From the NCBI RefSeq assembly GCF_011806455.1, contig NZ_JAATOT010000005.1, positions 62,001 to 126,000 on the forward strand: a DNA stretch of 64,000 nucleotides, given 5' to 3'. Below, one piece after another: positions 37,322 to 45,684 of the stretch; the stretch's first letter is position 1, and each line of letters starts with the position of its first letter. Source of the DNA: Celeribacter sp. HF31. Its GTDB lineage: Bacteria > Pseudomonadota > Alphaproteobacteria > Rhodobacterales > Rhodobacteraceae. The notes under the pieces were generated by a model. That model saw only the letters and a list, made by a program, of their open reading frames with translations, was not told where the DNA came from and searched no databases. The position numbers and the translations under genes are program-made.

Positions 37322-38119
37322 TTAGGCCGGAACAGTCGCGCTGAGGAACTGTTTGAGCCGTTCGGATTTGGGCGCACCGAAGAGGTCGGACGGGTGGCCC
37401 TCCTCCTCGATCAGCCCCTTGTGAAGGAACACGACATGGTCGGAAATATCCGCGGCCATGCGCATGTCGTGGGTTACGATGATCATCGTGCGGCCTTCTT
37501 CGGCCAGCGCCTTGATCACCTTGATCACCTCTTGTTCGAGCTCTGGATCGAGCGCGGAGGTGGGTTCGTCGAACAACAATGCCTGCGGCTCCATGCAAAG
37601 CGCGCGGGCGATGGCGGCGCGTTGCTGCTGGCCGCCCGACATCTGCGCCGGGTAGACATCGCATTTGTCGCCGATGCCGACCTTGTCGAGATACATCCGG
37701 GCCTTTTCCTCGACCTCCTTGCGGTCGCGTCCCATCACCGTGATCGGCGCTTCCATGACGTTTTGCAGGATGGTCATATGGGCCCAGAGATTGAACTGCT
37801 GGAACACCATCGACAGGTTGGTGCGGATGCGGGTGACCTGTTTGCGATCGCTGGGGCGGCGGTGCAGACCTTCGCCTGTCCAACTGATGGGTTCGCCATT
37901 GAACAGAATTTCGCCCTTCTGGCTGTCCTCCAACAGGTTGGCGCAGCGCAGAAGCGTGGATTTCCCGGATCCCGACGAGCCGATGAGCGAAGTCACATGG
38001 CCGCGCGGTGCGGTCATGGAGACGCCTTTCAACACCTCAAGCTCTCCGTAGGATTTGTGCAAATCACGGATTTCGATGACGGGCAGTGCGGAATTTGAAT
38101 CTTTGGTCAGCATTGCCAA
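37322..38119 (-). CDS. Polar amino-acid-type ABC transporter ATP-binding protein
   Basis: 265 residues, HisP/GlnQ type ATPase. Walker A is GSSGSGKST, the signature is MSGGQQQRAAIARAL, and Walker B is LLFDEPTSALDPE. A short insertion with GEGLHRRPSDRKQVTRIRTNL near residue 75 is typical of HisP-like proteins. First gene of the importer; a TTTGATCAAA palindrome lies 68 bases upstream. An internal ATG at 38113 is an alternative start. Confidence 0.94.
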   Translation of the reverse strand: MAMLTKDSNSALPVIEIRDLHKSYGELEVLKGVSMTAPRGHVTSLIGSSGSGKSTLLRCANLLEDSQKGEILFNGEPISWTGEGLHRRPSDRKQVTRIRTNLSMVFQQFNLWAHMTILQNVMEAPITVMGRDRKEVEEKARMYLDKVGIGDKCDVYPAQMSGGQQQRAAIARALCMEPQALLFDEPTSALDPELEQEVIKVIKALAEEGRTMIIVTHDMRMAADISDHVVFLHKGLIEEEGHPSDLFGAPKSERLKQFLSATVPA

Positions 38120-38186
38120 GAGTTAGGGCTAATCTTTCAGCAGATGCAACTATGAACGGCAGTTTGCCGCTGCGTCCCGCCGGGTT

Positions 38187-38196
38187 TTTGATCAAA
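38187..38196. promoter_or_regulatory. TTTGATCAAA palindrome before the ABC ATPase gene
   Basis: A 10-bp perfect palindrome 68 bases before the ATPase start. Its core matches the site before the amidotransferase gene at 33446-33457. The TGATCA core resembles that in published PuuR operators of E. coli, but no PuuR-like gene is in the window. Confidence 0.5.
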
Positions 38197-38207
38197 TCGG
38201 AGGCGCA

Positions 38208-38224
38208 CGCCTAGGGCTTAGGCG
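38208..38224 (-). terminator. Possible hairpin after the TerB gene
   Basis: CGCCTA (38208-38213) and TAGGCG (38219-38224) form a short perfect stem with a 5-base loop between TerB and the ABC operon. There is no clear T-run, so termination here is uncertain. Confidence 0.4.
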
Positions 38225-38315
38225 GGGTTGGGGGCAAACACTTTCGTTTGTCGCGCTCAGGTTGTTCTTTGCCAAAGATGGAGGCGGAGGACGATTCTCG
38301 CCTCAGTGGTTGGTT

Positions 38316-38756
38316 TCAGCGGTTGGCTTCAACCCGTTGCCGCGCCAAAGCGCTGTCCTGATCCTTGACGCCCAAAAGGTTGGCGACCAGACGCAGCAAA
38401 GCGTCCTCATCCTCATCGCGCACACCGTCGGCCAGAACCACGGACCAAAGCCCTTCGATCACGCCGATACGCTCCTCCAAAGGCACGGCCTCTTTCAACG
38501 CGCGGGTGAAACGCACCGTGTCGGGCGCCTCGGCTTCCAATTGTTCGGCTTCGGCACGCAGGTTCGCGGCCTCAAACGGCCCAAGCTCATAGCGCGTCAT
38601 CAACAGCTTTTCGATCCGCTGCGCCTCTTCGGGGGCATAGACGCCATCCGAGCGCGCCACACGCACCAAAAGCGCTGCCATCGCACGGCACGCGTCATTG
38701 TTTTTCAAAGGCGCAGGCGCCGGTTGCAGCAGGGTTTTGAGAAAATCGCCAAACAT
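38316..38756 (-). CDS. TerB-family tellurite-resistance-like protein
   Basis: 146 residues, all-helical. The domain CRAMAALLVRVARSDGVYAPEEAQRIEKLLMTRYEL and the second half VIEGLWSVVLADGVRDEDEDALLRLVANLLG hold the acidic metal-binding pair of TerB. The name comes from tellurite operons, but stand-alone members are of unknown role. Upstream of the ABC operon with a 197-base gap; the two need not be linked. Confidence 0.88.
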   Translation of the reverse strand: MFGDFLKTLLQPAPAPLKNNDACRAMAALLVRVARSDGVYAPEEAQRIEKLLMTRYELGPFEAANLRAEAEQLEAEAPDTVRFTRALKEAVPLEERIGVIEGLWSVVLADGVRDEDEDALLRLVANLLGVKDQDSALARQRVEANR

Positions 38757-38798
38757 AAGAAAGGATATAGGGCAGGGCGCGGGTTTGGGGAAGCCTTC

Positions 38799-39659
38799 TC
38801 AGGCATCACGATTTTGCGCGTGGGCGCGCGACGTCACCAGAAGGGTGTCCAAAACGGCGGCCACGAGGACCTCCGGGCGATCCTCTTGCATCAGATGGCC
38901 TGAGGTCGGGACAGACACAAGCGGACGGCCGGAGATCAAGGCGGCCAGTGCCTCGCCCTTTTCATGTGGGATCCATGCATCTTCTTGTCCCCAAAGCACG
39001 GTGACGGGACAGTCCATTTTTGCATAACGGCCCTCGATCTCATCGGTGTGGCGCTGATCCATCTGGGCAATTTGCCGGTAAAAGGCCGGTTGCCCAACCG
39101 GACCGAGCCAAGGCGCGCTGTAGAGGGTCAATGCCTCTTCGGACAGCGGGAGATGCGCGGCGGTTTGTAGATAGGCCCGTAACAGGGCGCTGTGCATATA
39201 GTCGGGCATCGTGGCAAAGGCGGCCTCGTGCTGGCGGACATGCTGCACGAAGGGCGAGCCCCAGGGCGCCAGCGCGACGGCATCGAAAATCGTCAGCGAG
39301 GCATAGCGCAATCCGTTGAGGTAATAGCCACGCAAAGCGGTGGCGCCGCCGAAATCATGGGCCAACACATCCGGGCGGGTGTCGCCCCATTCTGGTCCCC
39401 AATGGGAAAACAGAGCGGCCAGTATCCGGTTTTGCACGGCAAGCGATACATCCTGGCCCTCACGTTTTTCGGACAGGCCGTAGCCTGCCATATCGTGGTA
39501 ATAGACGGTTCTGTGCGGGGCCAGATGTGGCACGATCCGGCGCCAGACCTGCGCGGAGAACGGCGTGCCGTGCAGCGCCACAAGCGGTGGGCCATTGCCG
39601 AGTTTTCCCCAGCGGATGGCGTGGCCTTCGATCAGCTCTGTGTGCGGCAGCTCCAGCAT
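38799..39659 (-). CDS. Alpha/beta hydrolase, aspartate-nucleophile type
   Basis: 286 residues from the ATG of MLELPHTELIEG; a GTG at 39680 would put the start within a few bases of the operator-like dyad at 39682-39695. HGTPF is the oxyanion region and LAHDFGGA places Asp102 as the nucleophile; the cap and the histidine (TSGHLMQED) fit haloalkane dehalogenase or epoxide hydrolase relatives. Divergent from an ArsR regulator that probably controls it. Substrate unknown. Confidence 0.87.
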   Translation of the reverse strand: MLELPHTELIEGHAIRWGKLGNGPPLVALHGTPFSAQVWRRIVPHLAPHRTVYYHDMAGYGLSEKREGQDVSLAVQNRILAALFSHWGPEWGDTRPDVLAHDFGGATALRGYYLNGLRYASLTIFDAVALAPWGSPFVQHVRQHEAAFATMPDYMHSALLRAYLQTAAHLPLSEEALTLYSAPWLGPVGQPAFYRQIAQMDQRHTDEIEGRYAKMDCPVTVLWGQEDAWIPHEKGEALAALISGRPLVSVPTSGHLMQEDRPEVLVAAVLDTLLVTSRAHAQNRDA

Positions 39660-39681
39660 GACGTCATACCATATTGTCACT

Positions 39682-39695
39682 TAGCTAATTAACTA
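39682..39695. promoter_or_regulatory. ArsR-type operator between divergent genes
   Basis: TAGCTAATTAACTA has dyad symmetry TAGnTAATTAnCTA and lies between the hydrolase start and the ArsR start. Such AT-rich imperfect palindromes are typical of ArsR/SmtB operators. No good ribosome binding site is visible on either side, so the transcripts may be leaderless. Confidence 0.55.
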
Positions 39696-39708
39696 TATGA
39701 TGGTGCCT

Positions 39709-40050
39709 ATGAACAGATCAACCCAAATCGAAATCCGGATCAAAGCGATGGCCAGTACGCAGCGTCTCAAGGTCCTGCATCTGCTGGCAGACCCCGCGCG
39801 GCATTTCGGGCATCAATGGTCGGCTGACCCGGTGGAGTTTGGTGTCTGCATGACAATGATCGCCGAGGCGCTGGGCGTCTCACAGCCGACAGCGAGCCGT
39901 CATCTGGACCTCTTGCGCCAGGCCGGGTTCATCACGGTGCAAAAGCACTTGAAATGGTCCTATTGCAAGCGCAACGAAACTGCGATTCGGGACTATCTGG
40001 CCTGGCTGGGTCAGGAGCTTGACGTCACGCCCGCTCAGACAGCGGGCTGA
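39709..40050 (+). CDS. ArsR-family winged-helix regulator
   Basis: 113 residues from the ATG of MNRSTQIEIR; an alternative ATG at 39697 adds four residues. The HTH is GVCMTMIAEALGVSQPTASRHLDLLRQAGFITVQK. The metal-binding cysteine motif of ArsR (ELCVCDL) is absent and only one cysteine is placed near the HTH, so it may sense a non-metal ligand. It is divergent from the alpha/beta hydrolase and probably represses both. Confidence 0.85.
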   Translation: MNRSTQIEIRIKAMASTQRLKVLHLLADPARHFGHQWSADPVEFGVCMTMIAEALGVSQPTASRHLDLLRQAGFITVQKHLKWSYCKRNETAIRDYLAWLGQELDVTPAQTAG

Positions 40051-40080
40051 CGTCTTGGCCTTTGAGGGGCTTACAGAAAG

Positions 40081-40992
40081 TTAGTATTTCCGCGGCACGT
40101 AAAGCTCCGGCGGCAGCACGGCGCGTTCGTAGTCTTTCTTGTAGATCCGCTCCGGCAGATGCACCTCCTCATGTTCGATTTCGTGATAATCGAACATCGA
40201 CAACAGGTGGTCGATGCAATTCAGCCGCGCGCGTTTCTTGTCATTGCCTTCGACGATATACCACGGCGCCTCGGGGATGTTGGTGCGGAAGAAGGTGTCT
40301 TCCTTCGCCTTGGTGTAATCCTCCCAACGGATGCGCGATTGCAGGTCCATCGGCGAGAGTTTCCACTGTTTCATCGGGTCGTGAATGCGCATGAGAAAGC
40401 GCATCTGTTGCTCTTCGTCGGTGATCGAGAACCAGTATTTCACCACCTTGATGCCGGAGCGCACCAGCATGCGTTCAAACTCGGGAACGTCCTGGAAAAA
40501 CTGTTCGACCTGATCCTCATCGGCAAAGCCCATGACGCGCTCGACGCCCGAGCGGTTGTACCACGAACGGTCAAACAGCACCATTTCGCCCGCCGCCGGC
40601 AGGTGCGGCACGTAGCGTTGGAAATACCATTGCGATTTTTCCCGGTCCGAGGGCGCGGGAAGCGCCACGACGCGCACGACACGCGGGTTGAGACGCTGGG
40701 TGATGCGTTTGATCACGCCGCCTTTGCCCGCAGAATCACGGCCTTCGAACAGCACGACGATCTTTTGCCCGGTCTGTTCGACCCAATCGTGCAGCTTGAT
40801 CAACTCCGCCTGAAGCCGCAACAATTCGCGGAAATAGACCGAGCGTTCGAGCATGTCGGGATGCTCTTTCTGGTAAATCTTCTTGATCTCACGCGACAGG
40901 ATGGAGTCCTCAAGCTCAATCTCCCATTCCTCGTCCAGCGTGTCCGCGAGTTCCGCTTCCAGCCAGTCCTGGGCTTCCTTGTCAAAGCTCAT
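40081..40992 (-). CDS. ppk2: Polyphosphate kinase 2
   Basis: 303 residues, a one-domain PPK2. Walker A is GRDSAGKGG (residues 84-92) and Walker B LFDRSWYNRSG. The lid module with DPMKQWKLSPMDLQSRIRWEDYTKAKEDTF follows. PPK2 uses polyphosphate to phosphorylate nucleoside diphosphates or monophosphates. The single-domain class I form mostly makes ATP or GTP from diphosphates. It is convergent with the ArsR gene with no clear terminator. Confidence 0.95.
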   Translation of the reverse strand: MSFDKEAQDWLEAELADTLDEEWEIELEDSILSREIKKIYQKEHPDMLERSVYFRELLRLQAELIKLHDWVEQTGQKIVVLFEGRDSAGKGGVIKRITQRLNPRVVRVVALPAPSDREKSQWYFQRYVPHLPAAGEMVLFDRSWYNRSGVERVMGFADEDQVEQFFQDVPEFERMLVRSGIKVVKYWFSITDEEQQMRFLMRIHDPMKQWKLSPMDLQSRIRWEDYTKAKEDTFFRTNIPEAPWYIVEGNDKKRARLNCIDHLLSMFDYHEIEHEEVHLPERIYKKDYERAVLPPELYVPRKY

Positions 40993-41076
40993 GATGTGCT
41001 CCTGTCTCCCGTCTTGAAATCCGCCAGTGGCGGCGCAAAATATTGCCGCCTTTAATCACTCTTATATGACGGTTTC

Positions 41077-41670
41077 TTAATGGAAAAGGATCGGCAGCAG
41101 AGAGGCGACCAAAAGAGCGGCCATTGTCCAGTTAAACGCCACCAAACGGCGCGGATTGGTCAAAATCCGACGCATTTCCTGACCGAGCCAGGCCCAGATC
41201 GTGATCGCGGGCACGTTCATGAACATGAACCCGATGGCGACGATCCCCGCCGCACTCCACGTGGTGTCCTGCGCGTAATTGGTCTGCGCGCCGATCGCCA
41301 TGATCCAGGCTTTCGGATTGACCCATTGAAAGGCGGCGGCTTGCAAGAGTGTCATCGGTTTGCCGTCCGCTTCGCCCTCTTTCGGCGCGGAGGCATGCGC
41401 GATTTTCCACGCGAGCCAAAGCATGTAGAGCACCGCGACCACCAACATGACCTGACGGAGCAGCGGAAAGGTTTCAAAAGCTTCGGCCAGACCCAGCCCG
41501 ACGATGAAGACCATCGAGGTGAACCCGAGCGTGATCCCCAACATATGTGGCAGCGTGCGGTTCAGCCCAAAATTGGCGCCCGAGGCCAGAAGCATCAGGT
41601 TGTTGGGCCCCGGCGTGACCGAGGTGACGAAGGCAAAGGCCAAAAGGGCGAGGAAGAGTGTCGTATCCAT
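41077..41670 (-). CDS. LysE-family amino-acid exporter
   Basis: 197 residues from the ATG of MDTTLFLALLAFAFV; a longer TTG start is unlikely. Six helices and the motif TPGPNNLMLLASGANFG, with FQWVNPKAWIMAIGA, place it in the LysE/RhtB family. Substrate is likely an amino acid or homoserine-like compound. Divergent from an Lrp-type regulator, which commonly controls such exporters. Confidence 0.92.
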   Translation of the reverse strand: MDTTLFLALLAFAFVTSVTPGPNNLMLLASGANFGLNRTLPHMLGITLGFTSMVFIVGLGLAEAFETFPLLRQVMLVVAVLYMLWLAWKIAHASAPKEGEADGKPMTLLQAAAFQWVNPKAWIMAIGAQTNYAQDTTWSAAGIVAIGFMFMNVPAITIWAWLGQEMRRILTNPRRLVAFNWTMAALLVASLLPILFH

Positions 41671-41753
41671 TGCGGTGAGATTAATCTTTCTCTTTTGCAA
41701 TGGGCGTGCAAAGATCTCGTGTGAGTGAAGAAATTTTGCAAGACATCACGGTT

Positions 41754-42197
41754 ATGGATCAAATCGACGAAAAGATATTGCGCGAACTGGCGCGGGACGG
41801 GCGGTTGAGCAATCTCGATTTGGCGGACCGTATTGGTCTGTCGCCTTCCGCCACCTCGCGCCGGGTGAGCGAATTGGAACGTCTGGGCGTGATCCGGGGC
41901 TACCGGGCGGTGATTGACCGCGATCAGGTCGGGCAGGGGTTTCTGGCCTATATCGCCGTCGGTCTGTCGGAGCACAACAAGGCCTCGCAAAAGGGCTTTG
42001 AGGCGGCGATGGAGACCGCTTTCGAGGTCAAGGAATGCCACAATATTGCGGGGGCGTTTGAATACCTGCTGCGCGTCGAGGCGGCCGATCTGACTGCCTA
42101 CAAACGCTTTCACACCGAGGTCTTGGGCACCGTGCCGAATGTCGCCTCGATCACCTCCTATATCGTGATGGAAAGCCCGAAGGACCTGCGTGGATGA
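41754..42197 (+). CDS. Lrp/AsnC-family regulator
   Basis: 147 residues from the ATG of MDQIDEKIL, the usual family opening; an upstream ATG at 41700 would give 165 residues and leave only 29 bases to the divergent LysE gene. The HTH is LSNLDLADRIGLSPSATSRRVSELERLGVIRGY, followed by the RAM ligand-binding domain (AFEVKECHNIAGAFEYLLRVEAADLTAY). It probably activates the neighbouring exporter in response to its amino acid. Confidence 0.92.
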   Translation: MDQIDEKILRELARDGRLSNLDLADRIGLSPSATSRRVSELERLGVIRGYRAVIDRDQVGQGFLAYIAVGLSEHNKASQKGFEAAMETAFEVKECHNIAGAFEYLLRVEAADLTAYKRFHTEVLGTVPNVASITSYIVMESPKDLRG

Positions 42198-42206
42198 TCT
42201 TTGGCT

Positions 42207-42217
42207 TTTGAGTATTT
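42207..42217 (+). repeat. TTTGAGTATTT element, copy 3
   Basis: TTTGAGTATTT 10 bases after the Lrp gene stop, followed by a GACTGCAATGAAG-type tail. Same core as at 24108-24118 (minus) and 28901-28911. Confidence 0.45.
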
Positions 42218-42273
42218 ACGACTGCAATGAAGGCGACAGGCGTGTTAGGTCAGGGGCAACAGGAGGCCTCCCC

Positions 42274-42912
42274 ATGTACCGACCGAACAATTCCGCCATC
42301 GACGATCCCGCTATGCTGCGCCATGTGATGGCGGAGATCGGCTTTGCCGCGCTTGTCACGCCGCATGACGAGGGCATCGAAATTTCGCATGTGCCTGTGG
42401 TGGTGCGCGAAGAGGCCGGCGAGACCGTCATCGAGACTCATCTGGCGCGGGCCAATCCCCATTGGAAATTGGCCGGCACCGGGTCGGTTTTGATCTTTCA
42501 GGGGCCGCAGGCCTATGTCTCGCCGTCGTTTTATCCGTCGAAACAGGTGGATGGCAAAGTCGTGCCGACCTGGGCCTATATCGTGGTGCATGCGCATGGG
42601 ACGTTTGAGGCCTTTAATGACACGGAGGGCCTTGGCGCGCATCTTGACGCCCTGACCCACCAGCATGAGGCGGGGCGTGCAAAGCCCTGGGCCGTCTCGG
42701 ACGCGCCCGTGCCCTATGTGGCGGCGTTGAAACGTGGCATCGTAGGGCTGCGGCTCCGGCCTTCGCGGCTTGAGGGCAAATGGAAGGTCAACCAGCACAA
42801 GAGCGTGGAGGATCGTCAGGGCACCTATCAGGGGCTGATGCAATCGGGCGAGCAGGGCGTCGATCTGGCGCAGGCTTTGGCGAGCTTTTCGGCGGGGACT
42901 GCATCCGAGTGA
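42274..42912 (+). CDS. PaiB-family FMN-binding protein
   Basis: 212 residues from the ATG preceded by AGGAGG. The split-barrel fold is seen in FAALVTPHDEGIEISHVPVVV and FQGPQAYVSPSFYPSKQVDGKVVPTWAYIVVHAHG, the PaiB signature. PaiB of Bacillus is a negative regulator of sporulation and degradative enzyme genes; in proteobacteria the role is unknown and probably a flavin-dependent oxidoreductase-like function. Follows the Lrp gene by 76 bases. Confidence 0.9.
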   Translation: MYRPNNSAIDDPAMLRHVMAEIGFAALVTPHDEGIEISHVPVVVREEAGETVIETHLARANPHWKLAGTGSVLIFQGPQAYVSPSFYPSKQVDGKVVPTWAYIVVHAHGTFEAFNDTEGLGAHLDALTHQHEAGRAKPWAVSDAPVPYVAALKRGIVGLRLRPSRLEGKWKVNQHKSVEDRQGTYQGLMQSGEQGVDLAQALASFSAGTASE

Positions 42913-43043
42913 TCCGTCGTCGCTGCGGATTTTTGTCGCGGCCGCAAAAGAATGTCGGAACATATGCGTGAAATCAATTTTATCGCAATCATCCCCGGCT
43001 AAGGTGAAACCACATCGTCACGTCAAAGCGAAAGGTGCAGACC

Positions 43044-43277
43044 ATGCTTCAGGATAAGAAAAGCGATCTCGACTCGGAGAAACAGAAGAAAACCCTGAGC
43101 CGTTTGGTGAAGAAGCTCAGCGAGGAGCATCCTGAGCTCTATTATCAACCGACAGCTGAGATTGCGGGTCTTGTGATGGAGGTCATCGAGGAGGGCAAAA
43201 GCCTCAACGGTGAAGAAAGGCATTTGATGCAACGCCTGTCCTTGCGTGACATTGAGGTGCTGCTGAGCCTGCATTGA
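43044..43277 (+). CDS. Small helical protein, unknown function
   Basis: 77 residues, charged, fully helical (MLQDKKSDLDSEKQKKTLSRLVKKLSEEHPELYYQ...). No signal or motif. GAAAGG lies eight bases before the ATG; a GTG nine bases upstream is an alternative. A terminator follows directly, so it looks like a real monocistronic gene. Function unknown. Confidence 0.65.
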   Translation: MLQDKKSDLDSEKQKKTLSRLVKKLSEEHPELYYQPTAEIAGLVMEVIEEGKSLNGEERHLMQRLSLRDIEVLLSLH

Positions 43278-43283
43278 AGACGA

Positions 43284-43309
43284 AAAAGGCGCCCCGAAGG
43301 ACGCCTTTT
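43284..43309. terminator. Hairpin terminator between convergent genes
   Basis: AAAAGGCG-C-CC and GG-A-CGCCTTTT (43284-43294 and 43299-43309) form a stem with one mismatch and a 4-base loop, with A/T tails in both directions. It lies between the small helical gene and pyrG. Confidence 0.85.
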
Positions 43310-43335
43310 CTGGTCTCATGCGGTCGGGCGCGTGA

Positions 43336-44979
43336 TCACACCAGCCGCGAGTTCTCTTTCGCGGCCCGGATGAAGTCGCGGAACAGAGGCGCCGGGGCGA
43401 AGGGTTTCGATTTGAGCTCCGGGTGATATTGCACGCCGATGTACCAGGGGTGATCCTTCGCCTCGACGATTTCTGGCAGACGCCCGTCCGGCGACATGCC
43501 GGAGAAGATCAGGCCACAGTTTTCCAACTGTTCACGGTATTTCGTGTCCACCTCATAGCGGTGACGATGACGTTCCTCGATCTTTGTCGAGCCGTAAATC
43601 TCGGCGACTTTCGAGCCCTCTTTGAGCGAGGCCGTGTAGGCGCCCAGACGCATGGTGCCGCCCTTGTCGTCATCGGCCTTGCGCTGCACGGTGTGGTTGC
43701 CCTGCACCCATTCCTTGAGGTGGTAAACCACAGGTTCGAAACGCTTTTTCCCCGCTTCGTGGTCGAATTCTTCGGAGCCCGCGGTGGTGATCCCCGCCAG
43801 GTTCCGCGCCGCTTCGATCACCGCCATTTGCATGCCGAGGCAGATGCCGAGATAGGGCACCTTGCGTTCGCGGGCGAATTGCGCCGCCTTGATCTTGCCT
43901 TCCGTGCCGCGCTCGCCAAAGCCGCCGGGGACCAGGATGGCGTCGAAGCCTTCGAGATAGGGCGCGGGGTCTTCGTGCTCGAAGGTTTCCGCATCGACCC
44001 ATTCGACCTTGACCTTCACCCGGTTGGCCATGCCGCCATGGGTGAGGGCTTCGCTCACGGATTTATAAGCGTCTTCAAGCTGGACATATTTGCCGACGAT
44101 GGCGACTTTGACCTCGCCTTCCGGATTGAAAATCCGGTCGGCCACATCGTGCCAGGTCGAAAGATCGGGCTTTGGCGCAGGCGCGATGTTGAAGGCATCC
44201 AGCACCGCCTGATCGAGACCTTCGCGGTGGTACGCAAGCGGCGCCTCGTAGATGGATTTCAGATCGGGCGCGGCAATGACGTCCTCTTTGCGGACGTTAC
44301 AGAACAGCGCGATCTTTTCGCGTTCTTTCTCCGGGATCGGATGTTCGGAGCGGCAGACAAGCACGTTCGGCTGGAGGCCAATGGTGCGCAATTCTTTCAC
44401 GGAGTGCTGCGTCGGTTTGGTCTTCAACTCTCCGGAGGCCGCGATGTAGGGCAAGAGCGTCAGGTGCATAAAGATACACTGGCCGCGCGGGCGGTCCTGG
44501 GCGAATTGGCGGATGGCCTCAAAGAAGGGCAGGCCCTCAATGTCGCCCACCGTGCCGCCGATCTCGCAGAGCATGAAATCGACCTCATCATCGCCCACGG
44601 CGAGGAAGTCTTTGATCTCGTTGGTGACATGCGGGATCACCTGAATCGTCTTGCCGAGGTAATCGCCGCGACGCTCTTTTTCCAAAACGTTGGTGTAGAT
44701 GCGCCCCGAGGAGACGGAATCGGTCATGCGCGCCGAAACGCCTGTGAACCGCTCGTAGTGGCCCAAATCGAGATCGGTCTCCGCGCCATCGTCGGTGACG
44801 AAAACCTCGCCATGCTCGAACGGGCTCATCGTGCCGGGGTCGACGTTCAGATAGGGGTCCAGCTTGCGCAACCGCACCGAATAGCCACGGGCCTGCAACA
44901 AAGCGCCCAGAGCGGCAGAGGCGAGGCCTTTGCCAAGAGAAGAAACCACACCGCCGGTGATGAATACGTAGCGTGCCAT
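43336..44979 (-). CDS. pyrG: CTP synthase
   Basis: 547 residues. The N-terminal synthase domain has [62 protein letters not shown]; the C-terminal class I GATase has the cysteine in [12 protein letters not shown] and His/Glu in QYHPELKS. It converts UTP to CTP with glutamine. Alone between a terminator and the secG gene. Confidence 0.97.
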   Translation of the reverse strand: MARYVFITGGVVSSLGKGLASAALGALLQARGYSVRLRKLDPYLNVDPGTMSPFEHGEVFVTDDGAETDLDLGHYERFTGVSARMTDSVSSGRIYTNVLEKERRGDYLGKTIQVIPHVTNEIKDFLAVGDDEVDFMLCEIGGTVGDIEGLPFFEAIRQFAQDRPRGQCIFMHLTLLPYIAASGELKTKPTQHSVKELRTIGLQPNVLVCRSEHPIPEKEREKIALFCNVRKEDVIAAPDLKSIYEAPLAYHREGLDQAVLDAFNIAPAPKPDLSTWHDVADRIFNPEGEVKVAIVGKYVQLEDAYKSVSEALTHGGMANRVKVKVEWVDAETFEHEDPAPYLEGFDAILVPGGFGERGTEGKIKAAQFARERKVPYLGICLGMQMAVIEAARNLAGITTAGSEEFDHEAGKKRFEPVVYHLKEWVQGNHTVQRKADDDKGGTMRLGAYTASLKEGSKVAEIYGSTKIEERHRHRYEVDTKYREQLENCGLIFSGMSPDGRLPEIVEAKDHPWYIGVQYHPELKSKPFAPAPLFRDFIRAAKENSRLV

Positions 44980-45197
44980 GGGCTGGAGATGCTCCCGTGA
45001 TAGTCCGAATTTTTTGGTCTTAACGTTGCTCCAATGACCATTTGCGCCGATCTTTCGACCGGCTGGCCTCTGCTCAAAACAACGGTGTTCACGGGATTTA
45101 AGAAGTAACAGATTCGGTCATCCCGCGCAACCAAACCGCAACATGTTGAGGGGAATTTCCCCTCAACTCTCAAGGTCTTGTTAATCTTTAGGAAAGA

Positions 45198-45560
45198 TCA
45201 GTCGGCGCGGGGCGGGGCCAGCGGCGCGTCAGAGGACGACGGCGGCAACAGATCGTTGCCGGAGGGCAGCGCGGGCGCATCCGTCGTGGCCGGCGCCGCA
45301 TCGTCGATCACAACCCCATCCATCACCGAAGAGCTTGCGGCTTCCTGGCGGGCCAGAACCGTCAGCGTGACAGAGGTGATGATGAACCCAATTGCGAAGA
45401 TCCAGGTCAGCTTGGCCAAGGCCGTCGCCGCCGCACGGCCGGTCATGACGTCGCCGCCACCGCCCATGCCAAGACCGCCACCTTCGGATCGCTGCAAAAG
45501 CACAATGCCAATGAGGCAGAGCGCGAGGATCAGGTGGATGACGAGGATGACATTTTCCAT
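45198..45560 (-). CDS. secG: Preprotein translocase subunit SecG
   Basis: 120 residues with two helices (1-20 and 50-70) and the motif LLQRSEGGGLGMGGG between them, followed by a Ser/Pro/Ala-rich C-terminal tail of about 45 residues. SecG helps protein export through SecYEG. Length matches alphaproteobacterial members. It lies upstream of pyrG with a 218-base gap. Confidence 0.95.
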   Translation of the reverse strand: MENVILVIHLILALCLIGIVLLQRSEGGGLGMGGGGDVMTGRAAATALAKLTWIFAIGFIITSVTLTVLARQEAASSSVMDGVVIDDAAPATTDAPALPSGNDLLPPSSSDAPLAPPRAD

Positions 45561-45684
45561 GGATCAGGCCTTTGGGGTCGTTCGATGGGGCTACTTAAGG
45601 GGTCTCATGCCATCGCGCAACCCCGAATGGAGGGGCAAAGCCGCGTGGGCTTGTCTTTCCCGCGATCCATGACATTTTGAGCGC

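Noticed and set aside
35790-37325. A 511-residue plus-strand frame
   Set aside because: Antisense to the permease and binding-protein genes; composition typical of a shadow.
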